Source: Hofstenia miamia
Taxonomy: Eukaryota > Xenacoelomorpha > Acoela
Assembly: GCA_004352715.1 (NCBI GenBank)
Contig: SCFE01000059.1
Location: 1,098,184-1,162,183 of the forward strand
DNA: 64,000 bases
Reading direction: 5' to 3'
Shown: positions 23,801-33,873 of the stretch, one piece after another
How positions within the stretch are numbered: the stretch's first letter is position 1
Layout: every line of letters starts with the position of its first letter
Translations under genes and position numbers: made by a program
The notes under the pieces: generated by a model
What the model was told of the DNA's origin: nothing
Database searches by the model: none
The model's input: only the letters and a program-made list of their open reading frames with translations

Positions 23801-25694
23801 AATAGTACAAAACATAGCCGATTATATTATATTTTTTGCTCTTGAAATGTTTGCAGGTATAATGAGCGAAAAGCTTTGTATCACTCATATTCATAATGGA
23901 ATATTAATATCCAATCAAAGAAGGATCGGCTTCCGTACATACATTTTTGATTTACTAATGGTAAACTCAGATCATATAGTGACAGACAGAAATGGACACG
24001 GGCCTCGCCAGTTTTTTATAAACACATTTACAGTTGTTTAGATGCTAGAAAATTGGGTGTGGAAAAATGAGCCTTTGAAACGATTGTCTTCACATTATAA
24101 AACTGGGGATCCCATTCCAGATGACATGATCGAAAGCTTAGTTGCGTCGCGCAAAGCAAATGCGGCTATTTTCAAGCTTCGTCAAGTAGCCAGAGCCTTT
24201 TTCGACCAAACTCTGCACACAGGTCCACGTAAAGCAAATTCTAGAAAAGTTTATGAAGATGCGTAACAACGTGTACTAGGAATGTCGGTTCGTTTTCAAT
24301 TTTTAATAAGTAAAGTTAAACTATAGACTAGAGTATACATTTCGTTTGAATCTATCTTTTGAGAATTGGTTCGCTACTAATATTCAATTAATCTATTCAA
24401 CCATTACAAATGCAGACTGTTCAACTCCTTTCCATACCTCGTCGTAATTTTGGATGAAAGGTTAGGAATTTCCAAGATGAAAGAAAAAGAAAACTTAAAT
24501 TGTTATATTCAATCAAATAGTATCTTATATTATAATCTATAAAAGTTGATGATAGTTACAAAAATCTTTGTAAACATAAATCGATGTTTCATTTAATGAA
24601 TCAGCGAATGATAAGAACATACTAATTCTTCTATGGACATATGATATCATATTAAGGCCCAGAAACTGCGAAGTTTCTAAGCATTTTTCAACTGACTAAA
24701 TTTTAGGACTGACTTCATTTGTAAGTGAAATCACTTTCGTAATGCAAATTTTTTAAAATTTTCTTTAATCGAACAATAGACCTTAGTGTGTTAATGCATT
24801 ATTTCAGTTACTTTTTCTATATTAAAGAAACCGTCGGATTTCAAACAAGATTGTCTATTTAATATTATGCTAATATTATAATCACTGAAAAAAATCTTTT
24901 ATTCAGTAATGCTTGCATAAATAATAAAACATACAGAGTGAAAGTAGCAAGTAAATTTTGGAGAGAGGCTTTAACAAGTAGAGTTTGTAAATATTAGAAC
25001 GAGTTACGATTACAAATAAGAAGTGAACATAATATAAGAACATTTAAGAAACTTTTGTAGGAAAGCCTGTAAGCAAACCAAAATAATTACATGCATTAAA
25101 AAATTTCATGGCAAAAAATTTAAGCTTATTTTTTATCTTTTTGAATTTGTAAAATGTTTGTTTTTTAGAATTATTTTTAAGTGTCTTTAGTTTGTAGTTT
25201 TGTACATAATTTTTATATATTTTTATAGATGTGTATTTGGTGTACTACTACAAATATGAAATAAAGATATTGAACGGCCCATCTGTCATACCGGAATATT
25301 AATCAATCAAGATAATGTTTTCCTGTATTCTAGAACAGGATTTTTTGATTTTCTTTATATAATGATAGATTTTTTTAAATGAAAATTTCTGGTTTATTAA
25401 TTAGTGCAATAGTTTTTGTAGGTTTCGCCAAACACCAATTTAGCTGGTTCTTTTGCTCACTTAGCTGATGGTTACGATGCACAATATTATGGATATTTGT
25501 GGAGTGAAGTGTTTTCCTGTGATATGTTTCATTCGAGGTTTGAAAAAGAAGGCATCATGAATCCAACAGTAGGAAAACAGTATCGTGATTTCATTCTAGC
25601 TCCCGGTGGATGCAAGGATGGAATGGACATGCTGAAGGATTTCTTAGGTCGGGAGCCAAATAACAGTGCCTTCTTTGCTAGCAAAGGTCTATAA
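11067..25694 (+). CDS. THOP1: Thimet oligopeptidase/neurolysin-like M3 metallopeptidase, copy B
   Basis: Nine coding exons (11067-11189, 13474-13690, 14174-14374, 15359-15531, 17967-18168, 18209-18561, 22621-22812, 24042-24287, 25422-25694) join in phase to 1980 bases, or 659 codons plus stop, close to the usual 680-700 residues. All introns are GT-AG. The product is a zinc oligopeptidase that degrades cytosolic peptides. Zinc ligands are in the HEFGH motif (about residues 454-458) with the third-ligand Glu in [11 protein letters not shown] (about residue 483); substrate tyrosines are in the GYDAQYYGY segment of the last exon. No signal peptide or transit peptide is evident. Two oddities stand out. 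Exon 8 has an in-frame TAA at 24264-24266, at a position where Gln (CAA) would fit. Exons 5 and 6 also occur as a second, near-identical copy at 18765-19299 beside a gap. It may be functional with a base error, or a recent pseudogene. An orthologue of neurolysin is equally possible. Confidence 0.85.
12445..13340 (+). pseudogene. Tc1-like transposase remnant in intron 1
   Basis: This stretch reads as a decayed Tc1/mariner-superfamily transposase if several frameshifts and stops are allowed. Visible landmarks in order are a MDESN segment near 12832 (first catalytic Asp), [13 protein letters not shown] near 13078 (second Asp) and LNPIEHL near 13174 (Glu), spaced by about 34 residues, as in Tc1 DD34E enzymes. 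An N-terminal helix-turn-helix region is only faintly visible. It lies in the first intron of the oligopeptidase gene, in the same orientation. It is clearly dead. Confidence 0.72.
13474..13690 (+). CDS. THOP1: M3 oligopeptidase exon 2
   Basis: The exon follows TTCTTAG and ends at GAAG before GT. It contains [16 protein letters not shown] and [12 protein letters not shown], which match the conserved 'FxQHV...REASTxAD...VEMSMRxDVY' region of the family. It leaves phase 1. Confidence 0.85.
13691..14173 (+). other. Intron between exons 2 and 3
   Basis: AT-rich intron with no recognisable insertion. Confidence 0.6.
14174..14374 (+). CDS. THOP1: M3 oligopeptidase exon 3
   Basis: Too broken by its short length to be seen as a long frame, but clear by similarity: it carries [16 protein letters not shown] and [11 protein letters not shown], the family's '[10 protein letters not shown]' and 'FNKNLNE' motifs. 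Flanked by AG at 14172-14173 and GT at 14375; phases 1 in and 1 out agree with its neighbours. Confidence 0.85.
15359..15531 (+). CDS. THOP1: M3 oligopeptidase exon 4
   Basis: This 173-bp exon encodes GLPEDFL, then [13 protein letters not shown] and VEETRKYM, the conserved 'LPEDFL...YPxYFPxxKKC' block. Acceptor ATTAG precedes it and GT follows; it completes the codon begun in exon 3 and ends phase 0. Confidence 0.85.
15532..17966 (+). other. Intron between exons 4 and 5
   Basis: Mostly AT-rich, with three patches of higher G+C at about 15680-15770, 16200-16345 and 17000-17130. The last two hold ACCGGTCAACC- or CCGACCAG-type motifs, similar in style to the hAT-like element at 266-1113, but I could not find bounded ends. 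A (TA)n run lies at 17770-17811. Confidence 0.45.
17770..17811. repeat. (TA)n microsatellite
   Basis: About 20 TA units without interruption. Confidence 0.95.
17967..18168 (+). CDS. THOP1: M3 oligopeptidase exon 5
   Basis: Encodes [20 protein letters not shown], then the 'TRMAKS' and 'FLEHLNEKF' segments that match 'RxxKSRLLGFxTHADY' and 'MAKTxxxVxxFLxxL' in the family. Acceptor TTTTGTAG at 17966; donor GT at 18169; phase 1 out. Confidence 0.88.
18209..18561 (+). CDS. THOP1: M3 oligopeptidase exon 6
   Basis: This is the longest exon (353 bp). It encodes [33 protein letters not shown] and [20 protein letters not shown], then KDGSRQ before the donor. These are strongly conserved in M3A enzymes. 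The 40-bp intron from exon 5 (18169-18208) is unusually short. Confidence 0.9.
18670..19299 (+). repeat. Near-identical duplicate of exons 5 and 6, cut by a gap
   Basis: Bases 17874-18501 recur here at an offset of 796-798. The only differences I see are single-base insertions in intron runs. It contains a second exon 5 (18765-18966) and the first 293 bases of exon 6 (19007-19299), then stops at the 1000-N gap. A real duplication would put two extra exons in the gene out of order. An unmerged contig end or second haplotype is more likely. Confidence 0.85.
19300..20299. other. 1000-N scaffold gap
   Basis: Exactly 1000 Ns, so the size is a placeholder. Confidence 0.99.
20300..20598 (-). pseudogene. 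Tc1/mariner-like transposase N-terminus, truncated by gap
   Basis: On the - strand a frame starting at 20480 reads [15 protein letters not shown], then [16 protein letters not shown] and [12 protein letters not shown], ending GQGR before the gap. This is the helix-turn-helix DNA-binding domain of a Tc1/mariner-superfamily transposase, with a 'GRP'-like hinge at its end. About 115 bases upstream on the same strand is an end-like sequence (CAGGGTGTTCAATATT) next to TA at 20597-20598, plausibly the element's terminal inverted repeat. The catalytic half, if present, is in the gap. Confidence 0.7.
20810..21003 (-). repeat. Fragment of the hAT-type MITE at 8261-9347
   Basis: The reverse complement matches 8641-8700 and 9157-9260 of the earlier element, joined directly without the (TA)n-bounded middle. 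It therefore shows the pre-insertion structure. Confidence 0.65.
21154..21376. mobile_element. Tc1/mariner-type MITE, 223 bp
   Basis: Inverted ends of about 29 bases begin CAGGGTGTAACAAAAGTAAC on both strands and appear near-perfect. TA flanks both ends (21152-21153 and 21377-21378). No coding capacity. It sits in intron 6 of the oligopeptidase gene. Confidence 0.82.
21549..21889. mobile_element. Palindromic TA-flanked MITE, 341 bp
   Basis: The ends start CAGTATGGGACAAATT and, on the other strand, CAGTAGGGGACAAATT. The similarity continues inward through most of each half, including the central TTAACATTCTA/TAGAATGTTAA region, so the element is a diverged near-full-length palindrome. TA borders both ends (21547-21548, 21890-21891). 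Mariner-type insertion is inferred. Confidence 0.75.
21892..22620 (+). other. 3' part of intron 6
   Basis: AT-rich. A short patch at about 21940-22020 with CGGGTCTACCGG and CCGGGTCGCATGGGTC motifs suggests another MITE fragment, but no ends were found. Confidence 0.4.
22621..22812 (+). CDS. THOP1: M3 oligopeptidase exon 7 (zinc site)
   Basis: Encodes VPIAAVV directly after GSRQ of exon 6, as expected. The catalytic HEFGH is at 22711-22725, and the third zinc ligand Glu lies in DFVEAPSQ near 22798. All catalytic residues are intact. Phase 0 at both ends. Confidence 0.93.
22813..24041 (+). other. Intron 7
   Basis: AT-rich with a G+C-richer patch at about 23200-23280 (ACCCATACCCG and GGGTACTCGCGGG motifs), possibly a MITE remnant. 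Otherwise nothing is seen. Confidence 0.4.
24042..24287 (+). CDS. THOP1: M3 oligopeptidase exon 8 with in-frame TAA
   Basis: Encodes [16 protein letters not shown] and [20 protein letters not shown], the family's 'MLENWVWE' and 'SRxANxGLFNLRQ' segments. The frame meets TAA at 24264-24266 and then continues sensibly (QRVLGMS) to the donor at 24288, which joins in phase to the last exon's VSPNT. The TAA is either a real nonsense mutation (CAA to TAA fits) or a consensus error. Confidence 0.85.
24288..25421 (+). other. Intron 8
   Basis: AT-rich with no recognisable insertion. Its last ~45 bases match the intron end before 1903. Confidence 0.5.
25422..25694 (+). CDS. THOP1: M3 oligopeptidase exon 9 (terminal)
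   Basis: Terminal 273-bp exon with the [14 protein letters not shown] segment, ending SKGL-stop. It is the direct counterpart of 1903-2175; the same intron-end sequence precedes both. Confidence 0.9.
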   Translation, partial: VSPNTNLAGSFAHLADGYDAQYYGYLWSEVFSCDMFHSRFEKEGIMNPTVGKQYRDFILAPGGCKDGMDMLKDFLGREPNNSAFFASKGL

Positions 25695-26911
25695 ATTTGG
25701 TCACTATGAATTTAATAGATTTGTTGTGAAAATATTGATTGCTAATTCAAGCCTTTCATTTATTAATTCCTGTTAATAGAGTAAACGTTTAGAAACAGAC
25801 TCAGTGGTTTTCTGTTTATGGATTTTTGCGTTTCCTTAATTCTTTCAAATGCATTAATTAAAGTTGTTAACTAAATAATTATTTAGATGTTTATTCTGTT
25901 AATTGAGATGTAAGCATAAATCATAATTTATGTTATTGATCATAAGTTGTGTTTATGTAAAAAGCATTCATTTATTAGAAAATTTAAATAGAATATAGTT
26001 TTCTAATTTCTTAAATGGAAATTTTTAAGCTTCGTGTTCCTTGCAATTATATGTAATAAAATTCCTTATTTCAAGACAACCATATCGTTCGGATATGAAG
26101 GCATCCGAAAAAATGTTTATTCAATATATGGTTAATTGTGAGACTGAGTGCTAAATATCGTAAATATGAATGCATTTTAAAATTTATTGACATTATTTTT
26201 TCTGGGCTTTTTTGTAGCAGTCATTCCTGAAGGGGGAGATTTAGTCCCCCTAAGATTTCGGTACATCCGATCAACACCAAATTTGGTGTGGAGATACTTT
26301 AATATGTCAGAAATATTTTGGCATAGTCATTTTGCGATACAATAATTATTATACAAATTATGCCCATATTAATCAGTTATATATCAAATTTTCTTAATTT
26401 CTCATTATTGACACAAAATGTTAGAAATATTGCTAATAGGTATCAAAAGTAAGGCCTATAATGCAAATAAAACATAGAAAACATTTAATTATATTTTTGC
26501 ATTGAAAACTACACTGGCCAACACATTTATTTTGTCCTAAAGTCTCTAAGCTGATTTAGACTAATTTGAGGGTGCTGATTCTGAAAATCATAGTAATTTT
26601 CTCTCATCTGGTCAAATTTTTGAGATATTTGCTATTTTCCTTTTTTACCTTAAAATTAGAATCACGTGTATTTACACTAGCATAATAATTATAATTGAAG
26701 GTTGTTATTGTGATGACTATGACCTCACAAACATTTAAGTAAACTCAATACTCAAATTTGCTGTAGTAAATAAAAGATTAATTAACGCAAAGGGTCTAGT
26801 AACTAAAAATATAATATTAACATTCTACTATAGAATTGAAGGAGCTTTAAAGAATGCTGCAAAGAACTAAGGAATAGGAGCATTATTGACAGAATACTGG
26901 CTGTCTAAATA
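25695..26911. other. 3' flank of oligopeptidase copy B
   Basis: The first ~300 bases resemble the 3' flank of the upstream copy (2176-2480) with more divergence than the exon. The rest is AT-rich with no gene seen. The flank similarity supports a segmental tandem duplication. Confidence 0.5.
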
Positions 26912-27640
26912 CGAGGGGGATCCAAAAGTCCTTGGAAAAATCAAACACAAAGGCAGAAAAAGTGTTTATTGATATGTAAAACTATTACTCATCGTCAGAA
27001 TCAATGTCAAATTTCTCAACAAAATCACCTCCCACGCACACGAACTTCTCCCATCGCTTCTTGAGGTTCCGAATGCCCATATTAAAGAAGTCTTTAGATG
27101 TATTTCGGACCCATTTATTGACGGTTTCGCGCATTTCTTCGACTCCCGGAAGGGGTGTCCTAATAACGACTTCTTCATAGCAGAAAATAGATGATAATAG
27201 CTTGGCGCGTGTTCTGGTGAATACGGAGGAGTAGTTGCTACTTTCGCGAGATAATCAATTAGAATGATCCCGTCACAATCCCAAGATACTGTGACCATGA
27301 CCTTGCCGGCAGAGGGCACAACATTTGCCTTGACAGGCGGCTTCTGTCCCGGGCGGCACCATTGTTTCGACTGTTCCTTTGTCTCGCGAAGGTAAAACGG
27401 CAGCCAGGTCTCGTCAATTGTAATAATTCTAGCCCAAAACTCGTCACCCAGGTTGTCCGCCATTTGCATCAGTTGTTGGCAAGCTATCACACGATTGTGC
27501 TGCATGACATCAGTAAAAAGTCGTGGCACCCATTTTGCAGAAAGTTTCTTCATTTTGAGCTTTGTGGTGATAGTGTGATGTACAGAGCTTGGTGGCATGT
27601 TGATGCTGATAGCAATCTCATTGACAGTGAGGCGTCGGTC
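26912..27640 (-). pseudogene. Mariner transposase remnant
   Basis: On the - strand 27598-26966 encodes a mariner-family transposase fragment. Visible are TIDETWLPFY with the first catalytic Asp, ETKEQSKQW, KANVVPSAGKVMVTV and the ILIDYL segment, then PPYSPEHAP...YYHLF near the end. The stretch holding the second catalytic Asp is missing between IDYLAK and the YSP motif, and the third Asp ('APSDYHLF') is Tyr. The enzyme is therefore inactive. At 26912 the sequence CGAGGGGGATCCAAAAGTCC next to TA looks like its 3' terminal inverted repeat. The 5' end is lost in an AT repeat near 27640. Confidence 0.85.
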
Positions 27641-27966
27641 AACTTTAATAATAATATAATATAATAATAATATTTATTTTGCACTTACAATCCTTGGATT
27701 GAATAATAGTATATTCAACTAAAATTTACAAATTTAATTTAAATTAAAAATGGGCATTACAGCGTCTTTGCAATTCTAAAAGTGAAGGATGAGGCTAACT
27801 ACATATTAGAGATACAGATAATCCTGTTTCTTCTTTTCTTATTCAATTTTATTGTGCATAATATTTTTCATATCTTTTGATGATTTCAGAGAATATGAAG
27901 CTGTCCTTTAGTCTATTGCCTTTGTAAACTAAATCCCACTCACGTTTATTTCTTAGCTCATATTTT
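27641..27966. other. AT-rich spacer
   Basis: A (TAA)n-like tract at about 27643-27680, followed by unremarkable sequence. Confidence 0.5.
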
Positions 27967-28257
27967 GTGAATGACGATTGCGTGCACATAAATATTGATG
28001 AATTGGAAACTGTATTGGATGGCTTAAGCTTAGCTAATAAATGTAATGTTCAAAAGTTGGAACTTTTGGTGGATACTCAAGTTATTTGTGGTTGGATAAA
28101 CTGCATGATTAAAAATTTAAGGGTAAGTTGTTCTGGATATTTTAAAGTGGTGTTTGATAGTCGATTATCAGTGTTTGACGAAATTTTGCAAAGTTTTGAT
28201 ATTGAGCTAAAGGTTTTCCATGATCCCGAAAAAATAATTTGCACACTCTCCGACTAG
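27967..28257 (+). pseudogene. LTR-retroelement RNase H-like fragment
   Basis: The frame contains HINIDELETVLDGLSLA followed by LLVDTQVICGWI, which follows the pattern 'HINVxELxAVxxGLxLA...LxTDSxTVxxW' of the RNase H domain in some invertebrate LTR-retrotransposon polyproteins; it keeps the Glu and one Asp of the active site. The downstream KVFHDPEKIICTLSD resembles the end of that domain before the integrase. There is no intact pol around it, so it is a relic. Assignment to Gypsy or Bel/Pao is not possible here. Confidence 0.55.
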
Positions 28258-29993
28258 ATTGCCAATGATGCCAGTTGGAAGATAAATTTGCTTAGGAGCT
28301 TCAGTTGAAGTTGCATTTAGTAAAATATTGTCTCCATTGGAATTGGCATGGGTGGTTGTTGGAGTTTCTGGTAATGTCAATTAAGTAAAGAAGGTTAACA
28401 TTGATTGGTTGAAGTTGGGCAATTTCAATTCGATGTCTTCACAAAAAGATTCTTTTATCAGGGAAATTTAAATGGTGAAGATTTTCAAGCAGATGTTAGT
28501 TTTTCGAATTCTGAGCATATATAGAGTCTTATTTGTCAAATAATTTCATTAAAGGATTAGATGAATTCAGAAAATGGATGATTCTTATGTACCTCATGAT
28601 TTAGATGATTCACATGACAGTACAACTGTACTTCGGCAAAGTGTTCACAATCCCTATCCCCCTGACCATTTTGGATGTCCAGTAAGGTGGGAGTCTCTTT
28701 GGGGAGGGGTGCTATGATAATTCATGCGTCTCCACCATCAGACATAGATTGTAAGATGGGAAGTCAAGTGAGAAGTTGTGTGATTAAAGACTGCCGTTAC
28801 ATATTAAAGACTAAGCACAAACATTATATCACCTCTAGAAGTTTAAATAATAAAATAGTTTTTTTTCTAAATTTTGCATATTTGCAACACTATATATTTT
28901 AGAACAAGCACTCCATCTGCCAATTGATGCTCTTTCGAACTTCAATGTTGAAATTTCTTCGACTATTTCTTTTATCTCTTTTTGCATTCCGGATTTACTC
29001 TATACAAATATCTTTTCTATCAAATATGCAGCAGGTGTTGTTTTTCTAGTAGCCACCTTAATGAGAAATCAAGAAAATTATGAATTATGCATAGTTCTAA
29101 AATTTGGGCAATGCTTAAAAAAATGACAAACATTTTCTAACGTACAATTTTCAGTAGAATTTGAACTTCAAAATTAAAGCAGTAGATATTTAGATAGAAA
29201 GCATAATTGTATTTTGCTCTATGGAAGGATATTCTTTTCATTTAAAAACAATTGCATATGCAAGCCTAAAATAAGGTGAGTTAAAGTTAGAAAAATGATA
29301 CTCCATTTTCTGCCTAAAATATCCATCAACAAAATGAATTACTTTTAGCAACAGTGTAAAGTATATCTTCGAACCTTCTATCGCCACAAAGAGTTTCAAG
29401 TTTTCTATTTTCTTAAATACTATACTGTCACTTAGATAGATTCCATCACTGCACAGATTCGACAAAGTTTCAGACTCAATAAGAGATTTCCAATTAGTAA
29501 CAATGTAGCAGTAATATCCTTGCAATATTTTCCGCTATTTTTGTTTCTTGATGCTTAATAATTATTTTAAATTTATTTCAATTTGGTAGGTATGTATATT
29601 TCTGAATTAAGATGATCACGCATATGTTCTTCTATTCTTGTGCTTAAATTCATCGCAATTATAAATATAGACGAGTCCGGATGACAAATCAATTGGAACT
29701 TTATCTTTGTTTGTGATAATGTCTTCTGTTTTAATCGATGTAAAAATTGCACTAATATTTTTTATGCTAATAGATTTTTTTTAACATTTTGAGTTGTTCT
29801 ATTTATTTTTGATGCAAGATAAAGTCCAAAATATCTTTGTATCTTCTATTTCAATTCGTTGTTTATTGTTATTGTATTTGAATTTTGCATTAATCACTTT
29901 GTTACTTAATTCTTGCGGATAGCCATTTTTTCATTAGATCATAAATAAGTTTAAATATTCTATCTAAATAATTCATTATATATATATATATAT
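28258..29993. other. AT-rich stretch without identified gene
   Basis: Possibly the rest of the retroelement relic up to about 28720, where G+C rises a little (CCCTATCCCCCTGACC near 28651). After that nothing is seen. A TA run starts at about 29978 and enters the gap. Confidence 0.4.
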
Positions 29994-30993
29994 NNNNNNN
30001 NNNNNNNNNNNNNNNNNNNNNNNNNNNNNNNNNNNNNNNNNNNNNNNNNNNNNNNNNNNNNNNNNNNNNNNNNNNNNNNNNNNNNNNNNNNNNNNNNNNN
30101 NNNNNNNNNNNNNNNNNNNNNNNNNNNNNNNNNNNNNNNNNNNNNNNNNNNNNNNNNNNNNNNNNNNNNNNNNNNNNNNNNNNNNNNNNNNNNNNNNNNN
30201 NNNNNNNNNNNNNNNNNNNNNNNNNNNNNNNNNNNNNNNNNNNNNNNNNNNNNNNNNNNNNNNNNNNNNNNNNNNNNNNNNNNNNNNNNNNNNNNNNNNN
30301 NNNNNNNNNNNNNNNNNNNNNNNNNNNNNNNNNNNNNNNNNNNNNNNNNNNNNNNNNNNNNNNNNNNNNNNNNNNNNNNNNNNNNNNNNNNNNNNNNNNN
30401 NNNNNNNNNNNNNNNNNNNNNNNNNNNNNNNNNNNNNNNNNNNNNNNNNNNNNNNNNNNNNNNNNNNNNNNNNNNNNNNNNNNNNNNNNNNNNNNNNNNN
30501 NNNNNNNNNNNNNNNNNNNNNNNNNNNNNNNNNNNNNNNNNNNNNNNNNNNNNNNNNNNNNNNNNNNNNNNNNNNNNNNNNNNNNNNNNNNNNNNNNNNN
30601 NNNNNNNNNNNNNNNNNNNNNNNNNNNNNNNNNNNNNNNNNNNNNNNNNNNNNNNNNNNNNNNNNNNNNNNNNNNNNNNNNNNNNNNNNNNNNNNNNNNN
30701 NNNNNNNNNNNNNNNNNNNNNNNNNNNNNNNNNNNNNNNNNNNNNNNNNNNNNNNNNNNNNNNNNNNNNNNNNNNNNNNNNNNNNNNNNNNNNNNNNNNN
30801 NNNNNNNNNNNNNNNNNNNNNNNNNNNNNNNNNNNNNNNNNNNNNNNNNNNNNNNNNNNNNNNNNNNNNNNNNNNNNNNNNNNNNNNNNNNNNNNNNNNN
30901 NNNNNNNNNNNNNNNNNNNNNNNNNNNNNNNNNNNNNNNNNNNNNNNNNNNNNNNNNNNNNNNNNNNNNNNNNNNNNNNNNNNNNNNNNNNNN
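29994..30993. other. 1000-N scaffold gap
   Basis: Placeholder gap. The left contig ends in a TA repeat. Confidence 0.99.
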
Positions 30994-33873
30994 AAAAACT
31001 TTTTGATTTGAGAGTACCTTTTAGAGCTTTACAACCTGTAAATACCCCCCTTATGAGCAACTTGATAGCCCCTTCAACCTCTTCCACAGCTACTTCTACT
31101 ATAAGATCACAGAAGACAGAAGAGAGAAGACAGAAACTATCAAAAGTCGGTGATGAGACATTACACCCTTACTACATTGCAACCAGGAAAGCCATAGCCA
31201 TTATCCGCGATAATATCTCAGAGGAGACAAAAGATCAACTTCGCCGTACCTACAACAGACGCGACATGACTTGCTCCATCAACGTCATCCCTTTCGTCAT
31301 AGACGCATCCTGTCGCCCAAAAATAAACACAATTATCTCTTACGATTCCAGGATGATGGAAACCTTAAGTCGTTTGTATTGGCGCAGCACAGTGCACACG
31401 TTTTTTGACAACGACTTCAACATATACAGTCTATGTCAGTTTTTGAATAGTGGACCAACCATTGATAGTTTTGAATGTGTAAACATAGATGTCAAAAATC
31501 TCCTCGTTATTTACTTTTTGAGAATCTCTGAAATACAGTCAGAGGACATCATGGAACAACTTGAGATAGCTTATCGCATCACTAAAGTTGAGGGCATTTG
31601 CCTAATAATAATTGTGCATGGCGAGTATGAAACAGCAGTACCTGAAACGATAGAGAACTTACACTTTAGGATGGAGAATTTCTTAATCCTATCTAAGGAG
31701 GACTACGCCCTGATTTCGTCACATTCTACTAGTCACCTTCCAATAACTAGGCTAATTTATACTGATTTACTCCTATGTCAAAGAGTGCCATCTCATATTT
31801 TAGCAGTGGACCAGAAATTAATTGTTGACGTCCTGCTACAGTTGCAGATGTTAGAACTTACAGATCCCAACACTCCATCAATAACCGCAGTAACTGACAT
31901 GAGAGTTAGCTTCGCCTTTGCACAGAGCGACCAACTACTCAATGAGATCCAAACTTGGATACTAGCAATCTATCTAACAAAAGAGCCTCAACTTCAAATA
32001 CCCATGTCACATTAGAAGAGGACATCTCTAACCAAAATAATGATTCACGAAATAGCTGTGTGCCCGCTGATATGGAAGGTGAAAAACTGGCTTCTGTATA
32101 AATGCAGTCCTCCTTCCTCCCCTGGAAAGATGAAATGCGCCATGGATAAGTTTGAAAAATATTATGCCCAACTGGTGGGGGCAAGCAGTGTCACTGGAAA
32201 AATGTTGATTATGTTGACTTGGGATTTGTCCATTGGACATTAATATTTTCTCTGATACAGTAAAGAAGTACATGTGGGGCGCCACAGCTGAGACAAAATT
32301 CGCCATCTTTTCATCTGATAACGCTCCCCTGAGCACACGAAGATTTGTGGAAAGACTGCCTGGATCAACAAAGCAATTTCTCGAGCAAGTCACCAAGTTT
32401 GATGTATATGGAAAGAATGAACTGTTATTTAAAATGCAGCAAATGAAATACCCTGAATGCGGGTACGGGCAGTTTATTGAATCAGCTAGGCATGTTAGTA
32501 AGGAGGGAAGAATTATCCCAATCACCATTTTTTATCAGGTGATGAGAACACCAGAACAATTTTTTCTAGAGGAGGAGCTACTATCATCGTCAGTGGTGCA
32601 AATGTCTCCCCACATTCATGATCTGATTGAGCAGGTTAACTTGGAAAAATTCGGAGGTACTGCCATCTCTCCCAAACCAATGCCACAATGGTCTGTAACA
32701 GAAGATGAGCGCATTTTAATGGTCGAGCATGACCCGAGCAAATTTCGAGACGATCTTACAGTGCAGCAGAGAGTCCTGGTCGACAGTTGTGACAAAGATG
32801 TACTTTCGTTGATGAAGTGGTGTCTTATGGAAATGTTTACCAAGGAGGAGTTAGTCATTTTACAATCCCCAGGGTGACACATTGTTCTGGATGTAGAATG
32901 CACTACTTTGCGTATACGAATCTCTACCCATCAGATTGAAAGCTTACAACACAAGGGATTATGAGGAAAATTCTGGGATACCATTAAGGACACCTGTATA
33001 AATTATCATGTGACAATAGGAACCGCCACCTTAGCTTCTCAGTCAAAGTTCAGTGAGTTGGAGAAGAAGATTGACACGTCAAATCCTTTGTGCATCCTGC
33101 CACCTACCATAGAAACACCACTAATTCAGCTGAAATGGAAGGTACAAAAACCAAAAAAGAGGGTCGCCACTCAGTTATCTGATCAGATAAATTTTGTCAA
33201 TAGTAAGTCAGAAGCCGTCAAAGCCAGTCAAACAGGCAAATATAAAACCATGCGAGAGAAACTCATCACAGGAGGAAATGCTGAGCATGTATTCAGTGAT
33301 GGCAAGTTAACTATCACTGATATTTTTATGCTGGGATTACCGATTCACACAATTACAAATGATACAAGAAAAACTCACCACACTGCAGCCATGGGTTCTT
33401 ATCCTCTTCCAGGCTGCCAGAGATCTAATGTGGATAAGCAATGTTGAAACAGTGACTCATTACTATGACATTACAAAGAGAATNACGAGATGACATTAAG
33501 TCAAGTTCAAGAGTACTGCTCACTATTCGTAGATCATGCAACCACCATGGGGTCTCTCTGACAAGTCTTCCTGCATTTTTACCCCGATACTGAGATTAGC
33601 GCCAATGATGCTCATACGTCAGATACCAATGCGATGATGACATTAATGATTGCACTGAAAGGCCTTCAGCTTTACAAGTGGTTCTACAACACGTTCACTA
33701 GGCGGTTAAACAACCTTAGAAGAAATTGCCCCATTAGCAACCACATGCCAACCATCAAATTTCTATGGCTGAGAGACGAGGTGGTCATGCAAAGGGAGGT
33801 ACTGATGCAAATAACCTGTGAGGCAAAGTACGCAGAAGTCACAAACTGGGCCAGCCCTTCAACTACTAGCTGA
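30994..33873 (+). pseudogene. Unidentified long ORF on an isolated G+C-richer contig
   Basis: A coding-like frame enters from the gap and runs about 340 codons to TAG at 32013. It continues in the same frame to about 32230, then shifts by one and runs to 33873, giving about 950 codons in all. Base composition is about 50% G+C in sampled lines against about 28% in the surroundings. The first part is Ser/Thr/Lys-rich at its start (STSSTATSTI) and then globular-looking (NVIPFVIDASCRPKI, FLISEIQSED-like helices). The second part contains FAIFSSDNAPLSTRRF, PQWSVTEDERIL and WCLMEMFTKEEL. I see no zinc knuckle, protease, polymerase, signal peptide or membrane segment. In the second part all internal stops are TGA (32875, 32962, 33445, 33466, 33559). 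It may be a retroelement or viral relic, or contamination. No function can be assigned. Confidence 0.5.

Noticed and set aside
29238-29525. 95-codon - strand frame
   Set aside because: AT-rich composition, no motif, no splice context; chance frame.
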